Shown piece by piece: positions 9,141 through 22,095 of a stretch of DNA of 64,000 nucleotides (position 1 is the stretch's first letter; each line of letters begins with the position of its first letter). A program made the position numbers and the translations under genes. Under the pieces are notes generated by a model. The model made no database searches, was not told where the DNA came from, and saw only the letters and a program-made list of their open reading frames with translations. This DNA comes from Metallyticus violacea. Taxonomy: Eukaryota > Arthropoda > Insecta > Mantodea > Metallyticidae. The stretch lies in the NCBI GenBank assembly GCA_030762175.1, contig JAUJEO010000019.1, forward strand, positions 6,082,001 through 6,146,000. The letters run 5' to 3'.

Positions 9141-12100
9141 TTCTGTTTCATTATACTTGTTTGATAGCCTTAGACAAGCATATTATGCGCAAAGAATCTC
9201 GAAAAGAAAAAAATTTTTTTTCGAAGTTTGGAAACTTCGTTATAATCACTTTTTTTCCGTTCTTATTAGAGATTACTGGTTCCCTTTCATTATACTAGTT
9301 TGATAGCCTCAGACAAGCATATTATGCGCAAAGAATCTCGAAAAGAAAAAAATTTTTTTTCGAAGTTTGGAAACTTCGTTAGAATCACTTTTTTTCCGTT
9401 CTTATTTGAGATAACTTGTTCTCTTTCATTATACTAGTTTGATAGCCTTAGACAAGCATATTATGCGCAAATATTCTCGAAAAGAAAAAAATTTTTTTTC
9501 GAAGTTTGGAAACTTCGTTAGAATCACTTTTTTTCCGTTCTTATTTGAGATAACTGGTTCTCTTTCATTATACTAGTTTGATAGCCTCAGAAAAGCATAT
9601 TATGCGCAAAGAATCTAGAAAACAAAAATTTTTTTTCGAAGATTGGAAACCTCGTTAGAATCACTTTTTTTCCGTTCTTATTTGAGATAACTGGTTCTCT
9701 TTCATTATACTAGTTTGATAGCCTCAGACAAGCATATTATGCGCAAATAATCTGGAAAAGAAAAAAATTTTTTTTCGAAGTGTGGAAACTTCCTTAGAAT
9801 CACTTTTTTTCCATTCTTATTTGAGATAACTTCTTCTCTTTCATTATTCTAGTTTGATAGCCTTAGACAAGCATATTATGCGCAAAGAATCTCGAAAAGA
9901 AAAAATTTTTTTTTAAGAAGTTTGGAAACTTCGTTAGAATCACTTTTTTTCCGTTCTTATTTAAGATAACTTGTTCTCTTTCATTATACTAGTTTGATAG
10001 CCTTAGACAAGCATATTATGCGCAAAGAATCTCGAAAAGAAAAAAATTTTTTTTCGAAGTTTGGAAACTTCGTTATAATCACTTTTTTTCCGTTCTTATT
10101 TAAGATTACTGGTTCTCTTTCATTATACTAGTTTGATGGCCTCAGACAAGCATATTATGCGCAAAGAATCTCGAAAAGAAAAAAAATTTTTTTCGAAGTT
10201 TGGAAACTTCGTTAGAATCACTTTTTTTCCGTTCTTATTTGAGATAACTTGTTCTCTTTCATTATACTAGTTTGATAGCCTGAGACAAGCATATTATGCG
10301 CAAAGAATCTCGAAAAGAAAAAAAATTTTTTTCGAAGTTTGGAAACTTCGTTAGAATCACTTTTTTTCCGTTCTTATTTGAGATAACTGGTTCTCTTTCA
10401 TTATACTAGTTTGATAGCCTCAGACAAGCATATTATGCGCAAAGAATCTCGAAAAGAAAAAAATTTTTTTTCGAAGTTTGGAAACTTCCTTAGAATCACT
10501 TTTTTTCCATTCTTATTTGAGATAACTTGTTCTCTTTCATTATACTAGTTTGATAGCCTTAGACAAGCATATTATGCGCAAAGAATCTCGAAAAGAAAAA
10601 AATTTTTTTTCGAAGTTTGGAAACTTCGTTAGAATCACTTTTTTTCCGTTCTTATTTAAGATTACTGGTTCTCTTTCATTATACTAGTTTGATAGCATCA
10701 GACAAGCATATTATGCGCAAAGAATCTCGAAAAGAAAAAAATTTTTTTTCGAAGTTTGGAAACTTCGTTAGAATCACTTTTTTTCCGTTCTTATTTGAGA
10801 TAACTTGTTCTCTTTCATTATACTAGTTTGATAGCCTTAGACAAGCATATTATGCGCAAAGAATCTCGAAAAGAAAAAAAATTTTTTTCGAAGTTTGGAA
10901 ACTTCGTTAGAATCACTTTTTTTCCGTTCTTATTTGAGATAACTGGTTCTCTTTCATTATACTAGTTTGATAGTCTCAGAAAAGCATATTATGCGGAAAG
11001 AATCTAGAAAAGAAAAAAATTTTTTTTCGAAGATTGGAAACCTCGTTAGAATCACTTTTTTTCCGTTCTTATTTGAGATAACTGGTTCTCTTTCATTATA
11101 CTAGTTTGATAGCCTCAGACAAGCATATTATGCGCAAAGAATCTCGAAAAGAAAAAAATTTTTTTTCGAAGTTTGGAAACTTCCTTAGAATCACTTTTTT
11201 TCCGTTCTTATTTGAGATAACTGGTTCTCTTTCATTATACTAGTTTGATAGCCTCAGACAAGCATATTATGCGCAAAGAATCTCGAAAAGAAAAAAATTT
11301 TTTTTCGAAGTTTGGAAACTTCCTTAGAATCACTTTTTTTACATTCTTATTTGAGATAACTTGTTCTCTTTCATTATACTAGTTTGATAGCCTTAGACAA
11401 GCATATTATGCGCAAAGAATCTCGAAAAGAAAAAAATTTTTTTTCGAAGTTTGGAAACTTCGTTAGAATCACTTTTTTTCCGTTCTTATTTAAGATTACT
11501 GGTTCTCTTTCATTATACTAGTTTGATAGCCTTAGACAAGCATATTATGCGCAAAGAATCTCGAAAAGAAAAAAAATTTTTTTCGAAGTTTGGAAACTTC
11601 GTTAGAATCACTTTTTTTCCGTTCTTATTTGAGATAACTGGTTCTCTTTCATTATACTAGTTTGATAGTCTCAGAAAAGCATATTATGCGCAAAGAATCT
11701 AGAAAAGAAAAAAAATTTTTTTCGAAGATTGGAAACCTCGTTAGAATCACTTTTTTTCCGTTCTTATTTGAGATAACTGGTTCTCTTTCATTATACTAGT
11801 TTGATAGCCTCAGACAAGCATATTATGCGCAAACAATCTCGAAAAGAAAATAATTTTTTTTCGAAGATTGGAAACCTCGTTAGAATCACTTTTTTTCCGT
11901 TCTTATTTGAGATAACTGGTTCTCTTTCATTATACTAGTTTGATAGCCTCAGACAAGCATATTATGCGCAAAGAATCTCGAAAAGAAAAAAATTTTTTTT
12001 CGAAGTTTGGAAACTTCCTTAGAATCACTTTTTTTACATTCTTATTTGAGATAACTTGTTCTCTTTCATTATACTAGTTTGATAGCCTTAGACAAGCATA

Positions 12101-12754
12101 TTATGCGCAAAGAATCTCGAAAAGAAAAAAATTTTTTTTCGAAGTTTGGAAACTTCGTTAGAATCACTTTTTTTCCGTTCTTATTTAAGATTACTGGTTC
12201 TCTTTCATTATACTAGTTTGATAGCCTCAGACAAGCATATTATGCGCAAAGAATCTCGAAAAGAAAAAAATTTTTTTTCGAAGTTTGGAAACTTCGTTAG
12301 AATCACTTTTTTTCCGTTCTTATTTAAGATTACTGGTTCTCTTTCATTATACTAGTTTGATAGCCTCAGACAAGCATATTATGCGCAAAGAATCTCGAAA
12401 AGAAAAAAATTTTATTTCGAAGTTTGGAAACTTCGTTAGAATCACTTTTTTTCCGTTCTTATTTGAGATAACTGGTTCTCTTTCATTATACTATTTTGAT
12501 AGCCTCAGAAAAGCATATTATGCGCAAAGAATCTCTAAAAGAAAAAATTTTTTTTTCGAAGTTTGGAAACTTCGTTGGAATCACTTTTTTTCCGTTCTTA
12601 TTTGAGATAACTGGTTCTCTTTCATTATACTAGTTTGATAGCCTCAGAAAAGCATAGGTATGCGCAAAGAATCTCGAAAAGAAAAAAATTTTTTTTCGAA
12701 GTTTGGAAACTTCGTTAGAATCACTTTTTTTCCATTCTTATCTGAGATAACTGG
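9141..12754 (+). repeat. 3,614-bp (26-monomer) tandem duplication, unit A
   Basis: Unit A and unit B have the same length, exactly 26 x 139. Rare variants recur at +3,614: TTCTGTTTC at 9,141 and 12,755; CAAATATTCTC near 9,471 and 13,085; the compressed AAACAAAAATTT near 9,631; the TTTTAAGAAG monomer near 9,913; CAAACAATC at 11,830 and 15,444. Copy differences are few, so the duplication looks recent. Those seen include TTATTAGAG versus TTATTTAAG (9,267), GATGGCC versus GATAGCC (10,137) and GCGGAAAG versus GCGCAAAG (10,995). Confidence 0.88.
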
Positions 12755-15700
12755 TTCTGTTTCATTATACTTGTTTGATAGCCTTAGACAAGCATATTAT
12801 GCGCAAAGAATCTCGAAAAGAAAAAAATTTTTTTTCGAAGTTTGGAAACTTCGTTATAATCACTTTTTTTCCGTTCTTATTTAAGATTACTGGTTCCCTT
12901 TCATTATACTAGTTTGATAGCCTCAGACAAGCATATTATGCGCAAAGAATCTCGAAAAGAAAAAAATTTTTTTTCGAAGTTTGGAAACTTCGTTAGAATC
13001 ACTTTTTTTCCGTTCTTATTTGAGATAACTTGTTCTCTTTCATTATACTAGTTTGATAGCCTTAGACAAGCATATTATGCGCAAATATTCTCGAAAAGAA
13101 AAAAATTTTTTTTCGAAGTTTGGAAACTTCGTTAGAATCACTTTTTTTCCGTTCTTATTTGAGATAACTGGTTCTCTTTCATTATACTAGTTTGATAGCC
13201 TCAGAAAAGCATATTATGCGCAAAGAATCTAGAAAACAAAAATTTTTTTTCGAAGATTGGAAACCTCGTTAGAATCACTTTTTTTCCGTTCTTATTTGAG
13301 ATAACTGGTTCTCTTTCATTATACTAGTTTGATAGCCTCAGACAAGCATATTATGCGCAAATAATCTGGAAAAGAAAAAAATTTTTTTTCGAAGTGTGGA
13401 AACTTCCTTAGAATCACTTTTTTTCCATTCTTATTTGAGATAACTTCTTCTCTTTCATTATTCTAGTTTGATAGCCTTAGACAAGCATATTATGCGCAAA
13501 GAATCTCGAAAAGAAAAAAATTTTTTTTAAGAAGTTTGGAAACTTCGTTAGAATCACTTTTTTTCCGTTCTTATTTAAGATAACTTGTTCTCTTTCATTA
13601 TACTAGTTTGATAGCCTTAGACAAGCATATTATGCGCAAAGAATCTCGAAAAGAAAAAAATTTTTTTTCGAAGTTTGGAAACTTCGTTATAATCACTTTT
13701 TTTCCGTTCTTATTTAAGATTACTGGTTCTCTTTCATTATACTAGTTTGATAGCCTCAGACAAGCATATTATGCGCAAAGAATCTCGAAAAGAAAAAAAA
13801 TTTTTTTCGAAGTTTGGAAACTTCGTTAGAATCACTTTTTTTCCGTTCTTATTTGAGATAACTTGTTCTCTTTCATTATACTAGTTTGATAGCCTGAGAC
13901 AAGCATATTATGCGCAAAGAATCTCGAAAAGAAAAAAAATTTTTTTCGAAGTTTGGAAACTTCGTTAGAATCACTTTTTTTCCGTTCTTATTTGAGATAA
14001 CTGGTTCTCTTTCATTATACTAGTTTGATAGCCTCAGACAAGCATATTATGCGCAAAGAATCTCGAAAAGAAAAAAATTTTTTTTCGAAGTTTGGAAACT
14101 TCCTTAGAATCACTTTTTTTCCATTCTTATTTGAGATAACTTGTTCTCTTTCATTATACTAGTTTGATAGCCTTAGACAAGCATATTATGCGCAAAGAAT
14201 CTCGAAAAGAAAAAAATTTTTTTTCGAAGTTTGGAAACTTCGTTAGAATCACTTTTTTTCCGTTCTTATTTAAGATTACTGGTTCTCTTTCATTATACTA
14301 GTTTGATAGCATCAGACAAGCATATTATGCGCAAAGAATCTCGAAAAGAAAAAAAATTTTTTTCGAAGTTTGGAAACTTCGTTAGAATCACTTTTTTTCC
14401 GTTCTTATTTGAGATAACTTGTTCTCTTTCATTATACTAGTTTGATAGCCTTAGACAAGCATATTATGCGCAAAGAATCTCGAAAAGAAAAAAAATTTTT
14501 TTCGAAGTTTGGAAACTTCGTTAGAATCACTTTTTTTCCGTTCTTATTTGAGATAACTGGTTCTCTTTCATTATACTAGTTTGATAGTCTCAGAAAAGCA
14601 TATTATGCGCAAAGAATCTAGAAAAGAAAAACATTTTTTTTCGAAGATTGGAAACCTCGTTAGAATCACTTTTTTTCCGTTCTTATTTGAGATAACTGGT
14701 TCTCTTTCATTATACTAGTTTGATAGCCTCAGACAAGCATATTATGCGCAAAGAATCTCGAAAAGAAAAAAATTTTTTTTCGAAGTTTGGAAACTTCCTT
14801 AGAATCACTTTTTTTCCGTTCTTATTTGAGATAACTGGTTCTCTTTCATTATACTAGTTTGATAGCCTCAGACAAGCATATTATGCGCAAAGAATCTCGA
14901 AAAGAAAAAAATTTTTTTTCGAAGTTTGGAAACTTCCTTAGAATCACTTTTTTTACATTCTTATTTGAGATAACTTGTTCTCTTTCATTATACTAGTTTG
15001 ATAGCCTTAGACAAGCATATTATGCGCAAAGAATCTCGAAAAGAAAAAAATTTTTTTTCGAAGTTTGGAAACTTCGTTAGAATCACTTTTTTTCCGTTCT
15101 TATTTAAGATTACTGGTTCTCTTTCATTATACTAGTTTGATAGCCTTAGACAAGCATATTATGCGCAAAGAATCTCGAAAAGAAAAAAAATTTTTTTCGA
15201 AGTTTGGAAACTTCGTTAGAATCACTTTTTTTCCGTTCTTATTTGAGATAACTGGTTCTCTTTCATTATACTAGTTTGATAGTCTCAGAAAAGCATATTA
15301 TGCGCAAAGAATCTAGAAAAGAAAAAAAATTTTTTTCGAAGATTGGAAACCTCGTTAGAATCACTTTTTTTCCGTTCTTATTTGAGATAACTGGTTCTCT
15401 TTCATTATACTAGTTTGATAGCCTCAGACAAGCATATTATGCGCAAACAATCTCGAAAAGAAAATAATTTTTTTTCGAAGATTGGAAACCTCGTTAGAAT
15501 CACTTTTTTTCCGTTCTTATTTGAGATAACTGGTTCTCTTTCATTATACTAGTTTGATAGCCTCAGACAAGCATATTATGCGCAAAGAATCTCGAAAAGA
15601 AAAAAATTTTTTTTCGAAGTTTGGAAACTTCCTTAGAATCACTTTTTTTACATTCTTATTTGAGATAACTTGTTCTCTTTCATTATACTAGTTTGATAGC

Positions 15701-16368
15701 CTTAGACAAGCATATTATGCGCAAAGAATCTCGAAAAGAAAAAAATTTTTTTTCGAAGTTTGGAAACTTCGTTAGAATCACTTTTTTTCCGTTCTTATTT
15801 AAGATTACTGGTTCTCTTTCATTATACTAGTTTGATAGCCTCAGACAAGCATATTATGCGCAAAGAATCTCGAAAAGAAAAAAATTTTTTTTCGAAGTTT
15901 GGAAACTTCGTTAGAATCACTTTTTTTCCGTTCTTATTTAAGATTACTGGTTCTCTTTCATTATACTAGTTTGATAGCCTCAGACAAGCATATTATGCGC
16001 AAAGAATCTCGAAAAGAAAAAAATTTTATTTCGAAGTTTGGAAACTTCGTTAGAATCACTTTTTTTCCGTTCTTATTTGAGATAACTGGTTCTCTTTCAT
16101 TATACTATTTTGATAGCCTCAGAAAAGCATATTATGCGCAAAGAATCTCTAAAAGAAAAAATTTTTTTTTCGAAGTTTGGAAACTTCGTTGGAATCACTT
16201 TTTTTCCGTTCTTATTTGAGATAACTGGTTCTCTTTCATTATACTAGTTTGATAGCCTCAGAAAAGCATAGGTATGCGCAAAGAATCTCGAAAAGAAAAA
16301 AATTTTTTTTCGAAGTTTGGAAACTTCGTTAGAATCACTTTTTTTCCATTCTTATCTGAGATAACTGG
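12755..16368 (+). repeat. 3,614-bp (26-monomer) tandem duplication, unit B
   Basis: Second copy of unit A. The junction lies between TCTGAGATAACTGG (about 12,741-12,754, as at the end of unit B) and TTCTGTTTC (as at the start of unit A). The monomer at 12,650-12,790 is therefore a chimera: its left half belongs to the TAGG class and its right half to the monomer at 9,020-9,160. At the far end (16,355-16,380) the same left half continues into ordinary TTCTCTTTC sequence, which is probably the pre-duplication state. Private changes include GAAAAACATTT near 14,627. Confidence 0.88.
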
Positions 16369-18363
16369 TTCTCTTTCATTATACTAGTTTGATAGCCTCA
16401 GACAAGCATATTATGCGCAAAGAATCTCGAAAAGAAAAAATTTTTTTTTCGAAGTTTGGAAACTTCGTTAGAATCACTTTTTTTCCATTCTTATTTGAGA
16501 TAACTTGTTCTCTTTCATTATACTTGTTTGATAGCCTTAGACAAGCATATTATGCGCAAAGAATCTCGAAAAGAAAAAAATTTTTTTTCGAAGTTTGGAA
16601 ACTTCGTTAGAATCACTTTTTTTCCGTTCTTATCTGAGATAACTGGTTCTCTTTCATTATACTAGTTTGATAGCCTCAGACAAGCATATTATGCGCAAAG
16701 AATCTCGAAAAGAAAAAAATTTTTTTTCGAAGTTTGGAAACTTCGTTAGAATCACTTTTTTTCCGTTCTTATTTGAGATAACTTGTTCTCTTTCATTATA
16801 CTAGTTTGATAGCCTTAGACAAGCATATTATGCGCAAAGAATCTCGAAAAGAAAAAAATTTTTTTTCGAAGTTTGGAAACTTCGTTAGAATCACTTTTTT
16901 TCCGTTCTTATTTGAGATAACTGGTTCTCTTTCATTATACTAGTTTGATAGTCTCAGAAAAGCATATTATGCGCAAAGAATCTAGAAAAGAAAAAAAATT
17001 TTTTTCGAAGATTGGAAACCTCGTTAGAATCACTTTTTTTCCGTTCTTATTTGAGATAACTGGTTCTCTTTCATTATACTAGTTTGATAGCCTCAGACAA
17101 GCATATTATGCGCAAAGAATCTCGAAAAGAAAAAAATTTTTTTTCGAAGTTTGGAAACTTCCTTAGAATCACTTTTTTTCCATTCTTATTTGAGATAACT
17201 TGTTCTCTTTCATTATACTTGTTTGATAGCCTTAGACAAGCATATTATGCGCAAAGAATCTCGAAAAGAAAAAATTTTTTTTTCGAAGTTTGGAAACTTC
17301 GTTAGAATCATTTTTTTTCCGTTCTTATTTGAGATAACTGGTTCTCTTTCATTATACTAGTTTGATAGCCTCAGACAAGCATATTATGCGCAAAGAATCT
17401 CGAAAAGACAAAAATTTTTTTTCGAAGTTTGGAAACTTCCTTAGAATCACTTTTTTTCCATTCTTATTTGAGATAACTTGTTCTCTTTCATTATACTTGT
17501 TTGATAGCCTTAGACAAGCATATTATGCGCAAAGAATCTCGAAAAGAAAAAAAATTTTTTTCGAAGTTTGGAAACTTCGTTATAATCACTTTTTTCCGTT
17601 CTTATTTAAGATTACTGGTTCTCTTTCATTATACTAGTTTGATAGCCTCAGACAAGAATATTATGCGCAAAGAGTCTCGAAAAGAAAAAAATTTTTTTTC
17701 GAAGTTTGGAAACTTCGTAGAATCACTTTTTTTCCGTTCTTATTTGAGATAACTTGTTCTCTTTCATTATACTAGTTTGATAGCCTTAGACAAGCATATT
17801 ATGCGCAAAGAATCTCGAAAAGAAAAAATTTTTTTTTCGAAGTCAGGAAACTTCGTTAGAATCACTTTTTTTCCGTTCTTATTTAAGATTACTGGTTCTC
17901 TTTCATTATACTAGTTTGATAGCCTCAGGCAAGCATATTATGCGCAAAGAATCTCGAAAAGAAAAAAATTTTTTTTCGAAGTTTGGAAACTTCCTTAGAA
18001 TCACTTTTTTTCCATTCTTATTTGAGATAACTTGTTCTCTTTCATTATACTAGTTTGATAGCCTTAGACAAGCATATTATGCGCAAAGAATCTCGAAAAG
18101 AAAAAATTTTTTTTTCGAAGTTTGGAAACTTCGTTAGAATCACTTTTTTTCCGTTCTTATTTGAGATAACTGGTTCTCTTTCATTATACTAGTTTGATAG
18201 CCTCAGAAAAGCATAGGTATGCGCAAAGAATCTCGAAAAGAAAAAAATTTTTTTTCGAAGTTTGGAAACTTCCTTAGAATCACTTTTTTTCCATTCTTAT
18301 TTGAGATAACTTGTTCTCTTTCATTATACTAGTTTGATAGCCTTAGACAAGCATATTATGGGC
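14403..18363 (+). repeat. ~4-kb block, copy 1 of the 12,787-bp-offset pair
   Basis: It matches 27,190-31,150 at a constant offset of 12,787 bp (92 monomers minus 1). Supporting pairs are CAAACAATC at 15,444/28,231, TAGG at 16,265/29,052 and 18,210/30,997, the GACAAAAATTT monomer near 17,407/30,194, CAAGAATATTATGC near 17,654/30,441, and a 1-nt loss (CTTCGTAGAATC) near 17,714/30,501. It overlaps the right part of unit B, so it arose after or together with that duplication. The match ends where this copy has ATGGGCAAAG and the partner has ATGCGCAAAG followed by CTCCAAAAA. Confidence 0.85.
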
Positions 18364-20395
18364 AAAGAATCTCGAAAAGAAAAAAATTTTTTTTCGAAGT
18401 TTGGAAACTTCGTTAGAATCACTTTTTTTCCGTTCTTATTTAAGATTACTGGTTCTCTTTCATTATACTAGTTTGATAGCCTCAGACAAGCATATTATGC
18501 GCAAAGAATCTCGAAAAGAAAAAAATTTTTTTTCGAAGTTTGGAAACTTCGTTAGAATCACTTTTTTTCCGTTCTTATTTGAGATAACTTGTTCTCTTTC
18601 ATTATACTAGTTTGATAGCCTTAGACAAGCATATTATGCGCAAAGAATCTCGAAAAGAAAAAAAATTTTTTTCGAAGTTTGGAAACTTCGTTAGAATCAC
18701 TTTTTTTCCGTTCTTATTTGAGATAACTGGTTCTCTTTCATTATACTAGTTTGATAGTCTCAGAAAAGCATATTATGCGCAAAGAATCTAGAAAAGAAAA
18801 AAATTTTTTTTCGAAGATTGGAAACCTCGTTAGAATCACTTTTTTTCCGTTCTTATTTGAGATAACTGGTTCTCTTTCATTATACTAGTTTGATAGCCTC
18901 AGACAAGCATATTATGCGCAAAGAATCTCGAAAAGAAAAAAATTTTTTTTCGAAGATTGGAAACCTCGTTAGAATCACTTTTTTTCCGTTCTTATTTGAG
19001 ATAACTGGTTCTCTTTCATTATACTAGTTTGATAGCCTCAGACAAGCATATTATGCGCAAAGAATCTCGAAAAGAAAAAAATTTTTTTTCGAAGTTTGGA
19101 AACTTCCTTAGAATCACTTTTTTTACATTCTTATTTGAGATAACTTGTTCTCTTTCATTATACTAGTTTGATAGCCTTAGACAAGCATATTATGCGCAAA
19201 GAATCTCGAAAAGAAAAAAATTTTTTTTCGAAGTTTGGAAACTTCGTTAGAATCACTTTTTTTCCGTTCTTATTTAAGATTACTGGTTCTCTTTCATTAT
19301 ACTAGTTTGATAGCCTCAGACAAGCATATTATGCGCAAAGAATCTCGAAAAGAAAAAATTTTTTTTCGAAGTTTGGAAACTTCGTTAGAATCACTTTTTT
19401 TCCGTTCTTATTTAAGATTACTGGTTCTCTTTCATTATACTAGTTTGATAGCCTCAGACAAGCATATTATGCGCAAAGAATCTCGAAAAGAAAAAATTTT
19501 TTTTTCGAAGTTTGGAAACTTCGTTAGAATCACTTTTTTTCCATTCTTATTTGAGATAACTTGTTCTCTTTCATTATACTTGTTTGATAGCCTTAGACAA
19601 GCATATTATGCGCAAAGAATCTCGAAAAGAAAAAAAATTTTTTTCGAAGTTTGGAAACTTCGTTAGAATCACTTTTTTTCCGTTCTTATCTGAGATAACT
19701 GGTTCTCTTTCATTATACTAGTTTGATAGCCTCAGACAAGCATATTATGCGCAAAGAATCTCGAAAAGAAAAAAATTTTTTTTCGAAGTTTGGAAACTTC
19801 GTTAGAATCACTTTTTTTCCGTTCTTATTTGAGATAACTTGTTCTCTTTCATTATACTAGTTTGATAGCCTTAGACAAGCATATTATGCGCAAATAATCT
19901 CGAAAAGAAAAAATTTTTTTTTCGAAGTTAGGAAACTTCGTTAGAATCACTTTTTTTCCGTTCTTATTTAAGATTACTGGTTCTCTTTCATTATACTAGT
20001 TTGATAGCCTCAGACAAGCATATTTTGCGCAAAGAATCTCGAAAAGATTAAAATTTTATTTCGAAGTTTGGAAACTTCGTTAGAATCACTTTTTTTCCGT
20101 TCTTATTTGAGATAACTGGTTCTCTTTCATTATACTAGTTTGATAGCCTCAGACAAGCATATTATGCGCAAAGAATCTCGAAAAGAAAAAAATTTTTTTT
20201 CGAAGTTTGGAAACTTCCTTAGAATCACTTTTTTTCCATTCTTATTTGAGATAACTTGTTCTCTTTCATTATACTAGTTTGATAGCCTTAGACAAGCATA
20301 TTATGCGCAAAGAATCTCGAAAAGAAAAAAATTTTTTTTCGAAGTTTGGAAACTTCGTTAGAATCACTTTTTTTCCGTTCTTATTTAAGATTACT
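18033..20395 (+). repeat. 2,363-bp (17-monomer) tandem duplication, unit 1
   Basis: Exactly 17 x 139. The TAGG monomers at 18,210 and 20,573, and two neighbouring ATTCTTATTT..ACATTC monomers, recur at +2,363. Both units contain a shortened A6T8 tract (19,352 and 21,715) that shifts phase by one base. The end of unit 1 (about 19,735-20,395, including a CATATTTTG monomer at 20,019) has no counterpart in unit 2. Confidence 0.78.
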
Positions 20396-22095
20396 GGTTC
20401 TCTTTCATTATACTAGTTTGATAGCCTTAGACAAGCATATTATGCGCAAAGAATCTCGAAAAGAAAAAATTTTTTTTTCGAAGTTTGGAAACTTCGTTAG
20501 AATCACTTTTTTTCCGTTCTTATTTGAGATAACTGGTTCTCTTTCATTATACTAGTTTGATAGCCTCAGAAAAGCATAGGTATGCGCAAAGAATCTCGAA
20601 AAGAAAAAAATTTTTTTTCGAAGTTTGGAAACTTCCTTAGAATCACTTTTTTTCCATTCTTATTTGAGATAACTTGTTCTCTTTCATTATACTAGTTTGA
20701 TAGCCTTAGACAAGCATATTATGCGCAAAGAATCTCGAAAAGAAAAAAATTTTTTTTCGAAGTTTGGAAACTTCGTTAGAATCACTTTTTTTCCGTTCTT
20801 ATTTAAGATTACTGGTTCTCTTTCATTATACTAGTTTGATAGCCTCAGACAAGCATATTATGCGCAAAGAATCTCGAAAAGAAAAAAATTTTTTTTCGAA
20901 GTTTGGAAACTTCGTTAGAATCACTTTTTTTCCGTTCTTATTTGAGATAACTTGTTCTCTTTCATTATACTAGTTTGATAGCCTTAGACAAGCATATTAT
21001 GCGCAAAGAATCTCGAAAAGAAAAAAAATTTTTTTCGAAGTTTGGAAACTTCGTTAGAATCACTTTTTTTCCGTTCTTATTTGAGATAACTGGTTCTCTT
21101 TCATTATACTAGTTTGATAGTCTCAGAAAAGCATATTATGCGCAAAGAATCTAGAAAAGAAAAAAATTTTTTTTCGAAGATTGGAAACCTCGTTAGAATC
21201 ACTTTTTTTCCGTTCTTATTTGAGATAACTGGTTCTCTTTCATTATACTAGTTTGATAGCCTCAGACAAGCATATTATGCGCAAAGAATCTCGAAAAGAA
21301 AAAAATTTTTTTTCGAAGATTGGAAACCTCGTTAGAATCACTTTTTTTCCGTTCTTATTTGAGATAACTGGTTCTCTTTCATTATACTAGTTTGATAGCC
21401 TCAGACAAGCATATTATGCGCAAAGAATCTCGAAAAGAAAAAAATTTTTTTTCGAAGTTTGGAAACTTTCTTAGAATCACTTTTTTTACATTCTTATTTG
21501 AGATAACTTGTTCTCTTTCATTATACTAGTTTGATAGCCTTAGACAAGCATATTATGCGCAAAGAATCTCGAAAAGAAAAAAATTTTTTTTCGAAGTTTG
21601 GAAACTTCGTTAGAATCACTTTTTTTCCGTTCTTATTTAAGATTACTGGTTCTCTTTCATTATACTAGTTTGATAGCCTCAGACAAGCATATTATGCGCA
21701 AAGAATCTCGAAAAGAAAAAATTTTTTTTCGAAGTTTGGAAACTTCGTTAGAATCACTTTTTTTCCGTTCTTATTTAAGATTACTGGTTCTCTTTCATTA
21801 TACTAGTTTGATAGCCTCAGACAAGCATATTATGCGCAAAGAATCTCGAAAAGAAAAAATTTTTTTTTCGAAGTTTGGAAACTTCGTTAGAATCACTTTT
21901 TTTCCATTCTTATTTGAGATAACTTGTTCTCTTTCATTATACTTGTTTGATAGCCTTAGACAAGCATATTATGCGCAAAGAATCTCGAAAAGAAAAAAAA
22001 TTTTTTTCGAAGTTTGGAAACTTCGTTAGAATCACTTTTTTTCCGTTCTTATCTGAGATAACTGGTTCTCTTTCATTATACTAGTTTGATAGCCT
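20396..22095 (+). repeat. 2,363-bp tandem duplication, unit 2 (truncated)
   Basis: Only about 1.7 kb of the 17-monomer unit is present. The match ends at about 22,095, where this copy reads CCTGAGACAAG (unit 1: CCTCAGACAAG at 19,733). CCTGAG is otherwise the mark of unit A/B (10,279 and 13,893), so unit 2 was joined there to A/B-type sequence. Confidence 0.75.

Noticed and set aside
19235..19666. A 143-codon plus-strand open frame (repeated at 21,598-22,029), and a 152-codon one at 25,767-26,225
   Set aside because: They start at TTG inside the satellite, have no ribosome-binding or promoter context, and encode the same stretch in shifted phases. Their extra length comes from a 1-nt shortening of the A/T tract. 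All the 61-152-codon frames in the window share this origin.
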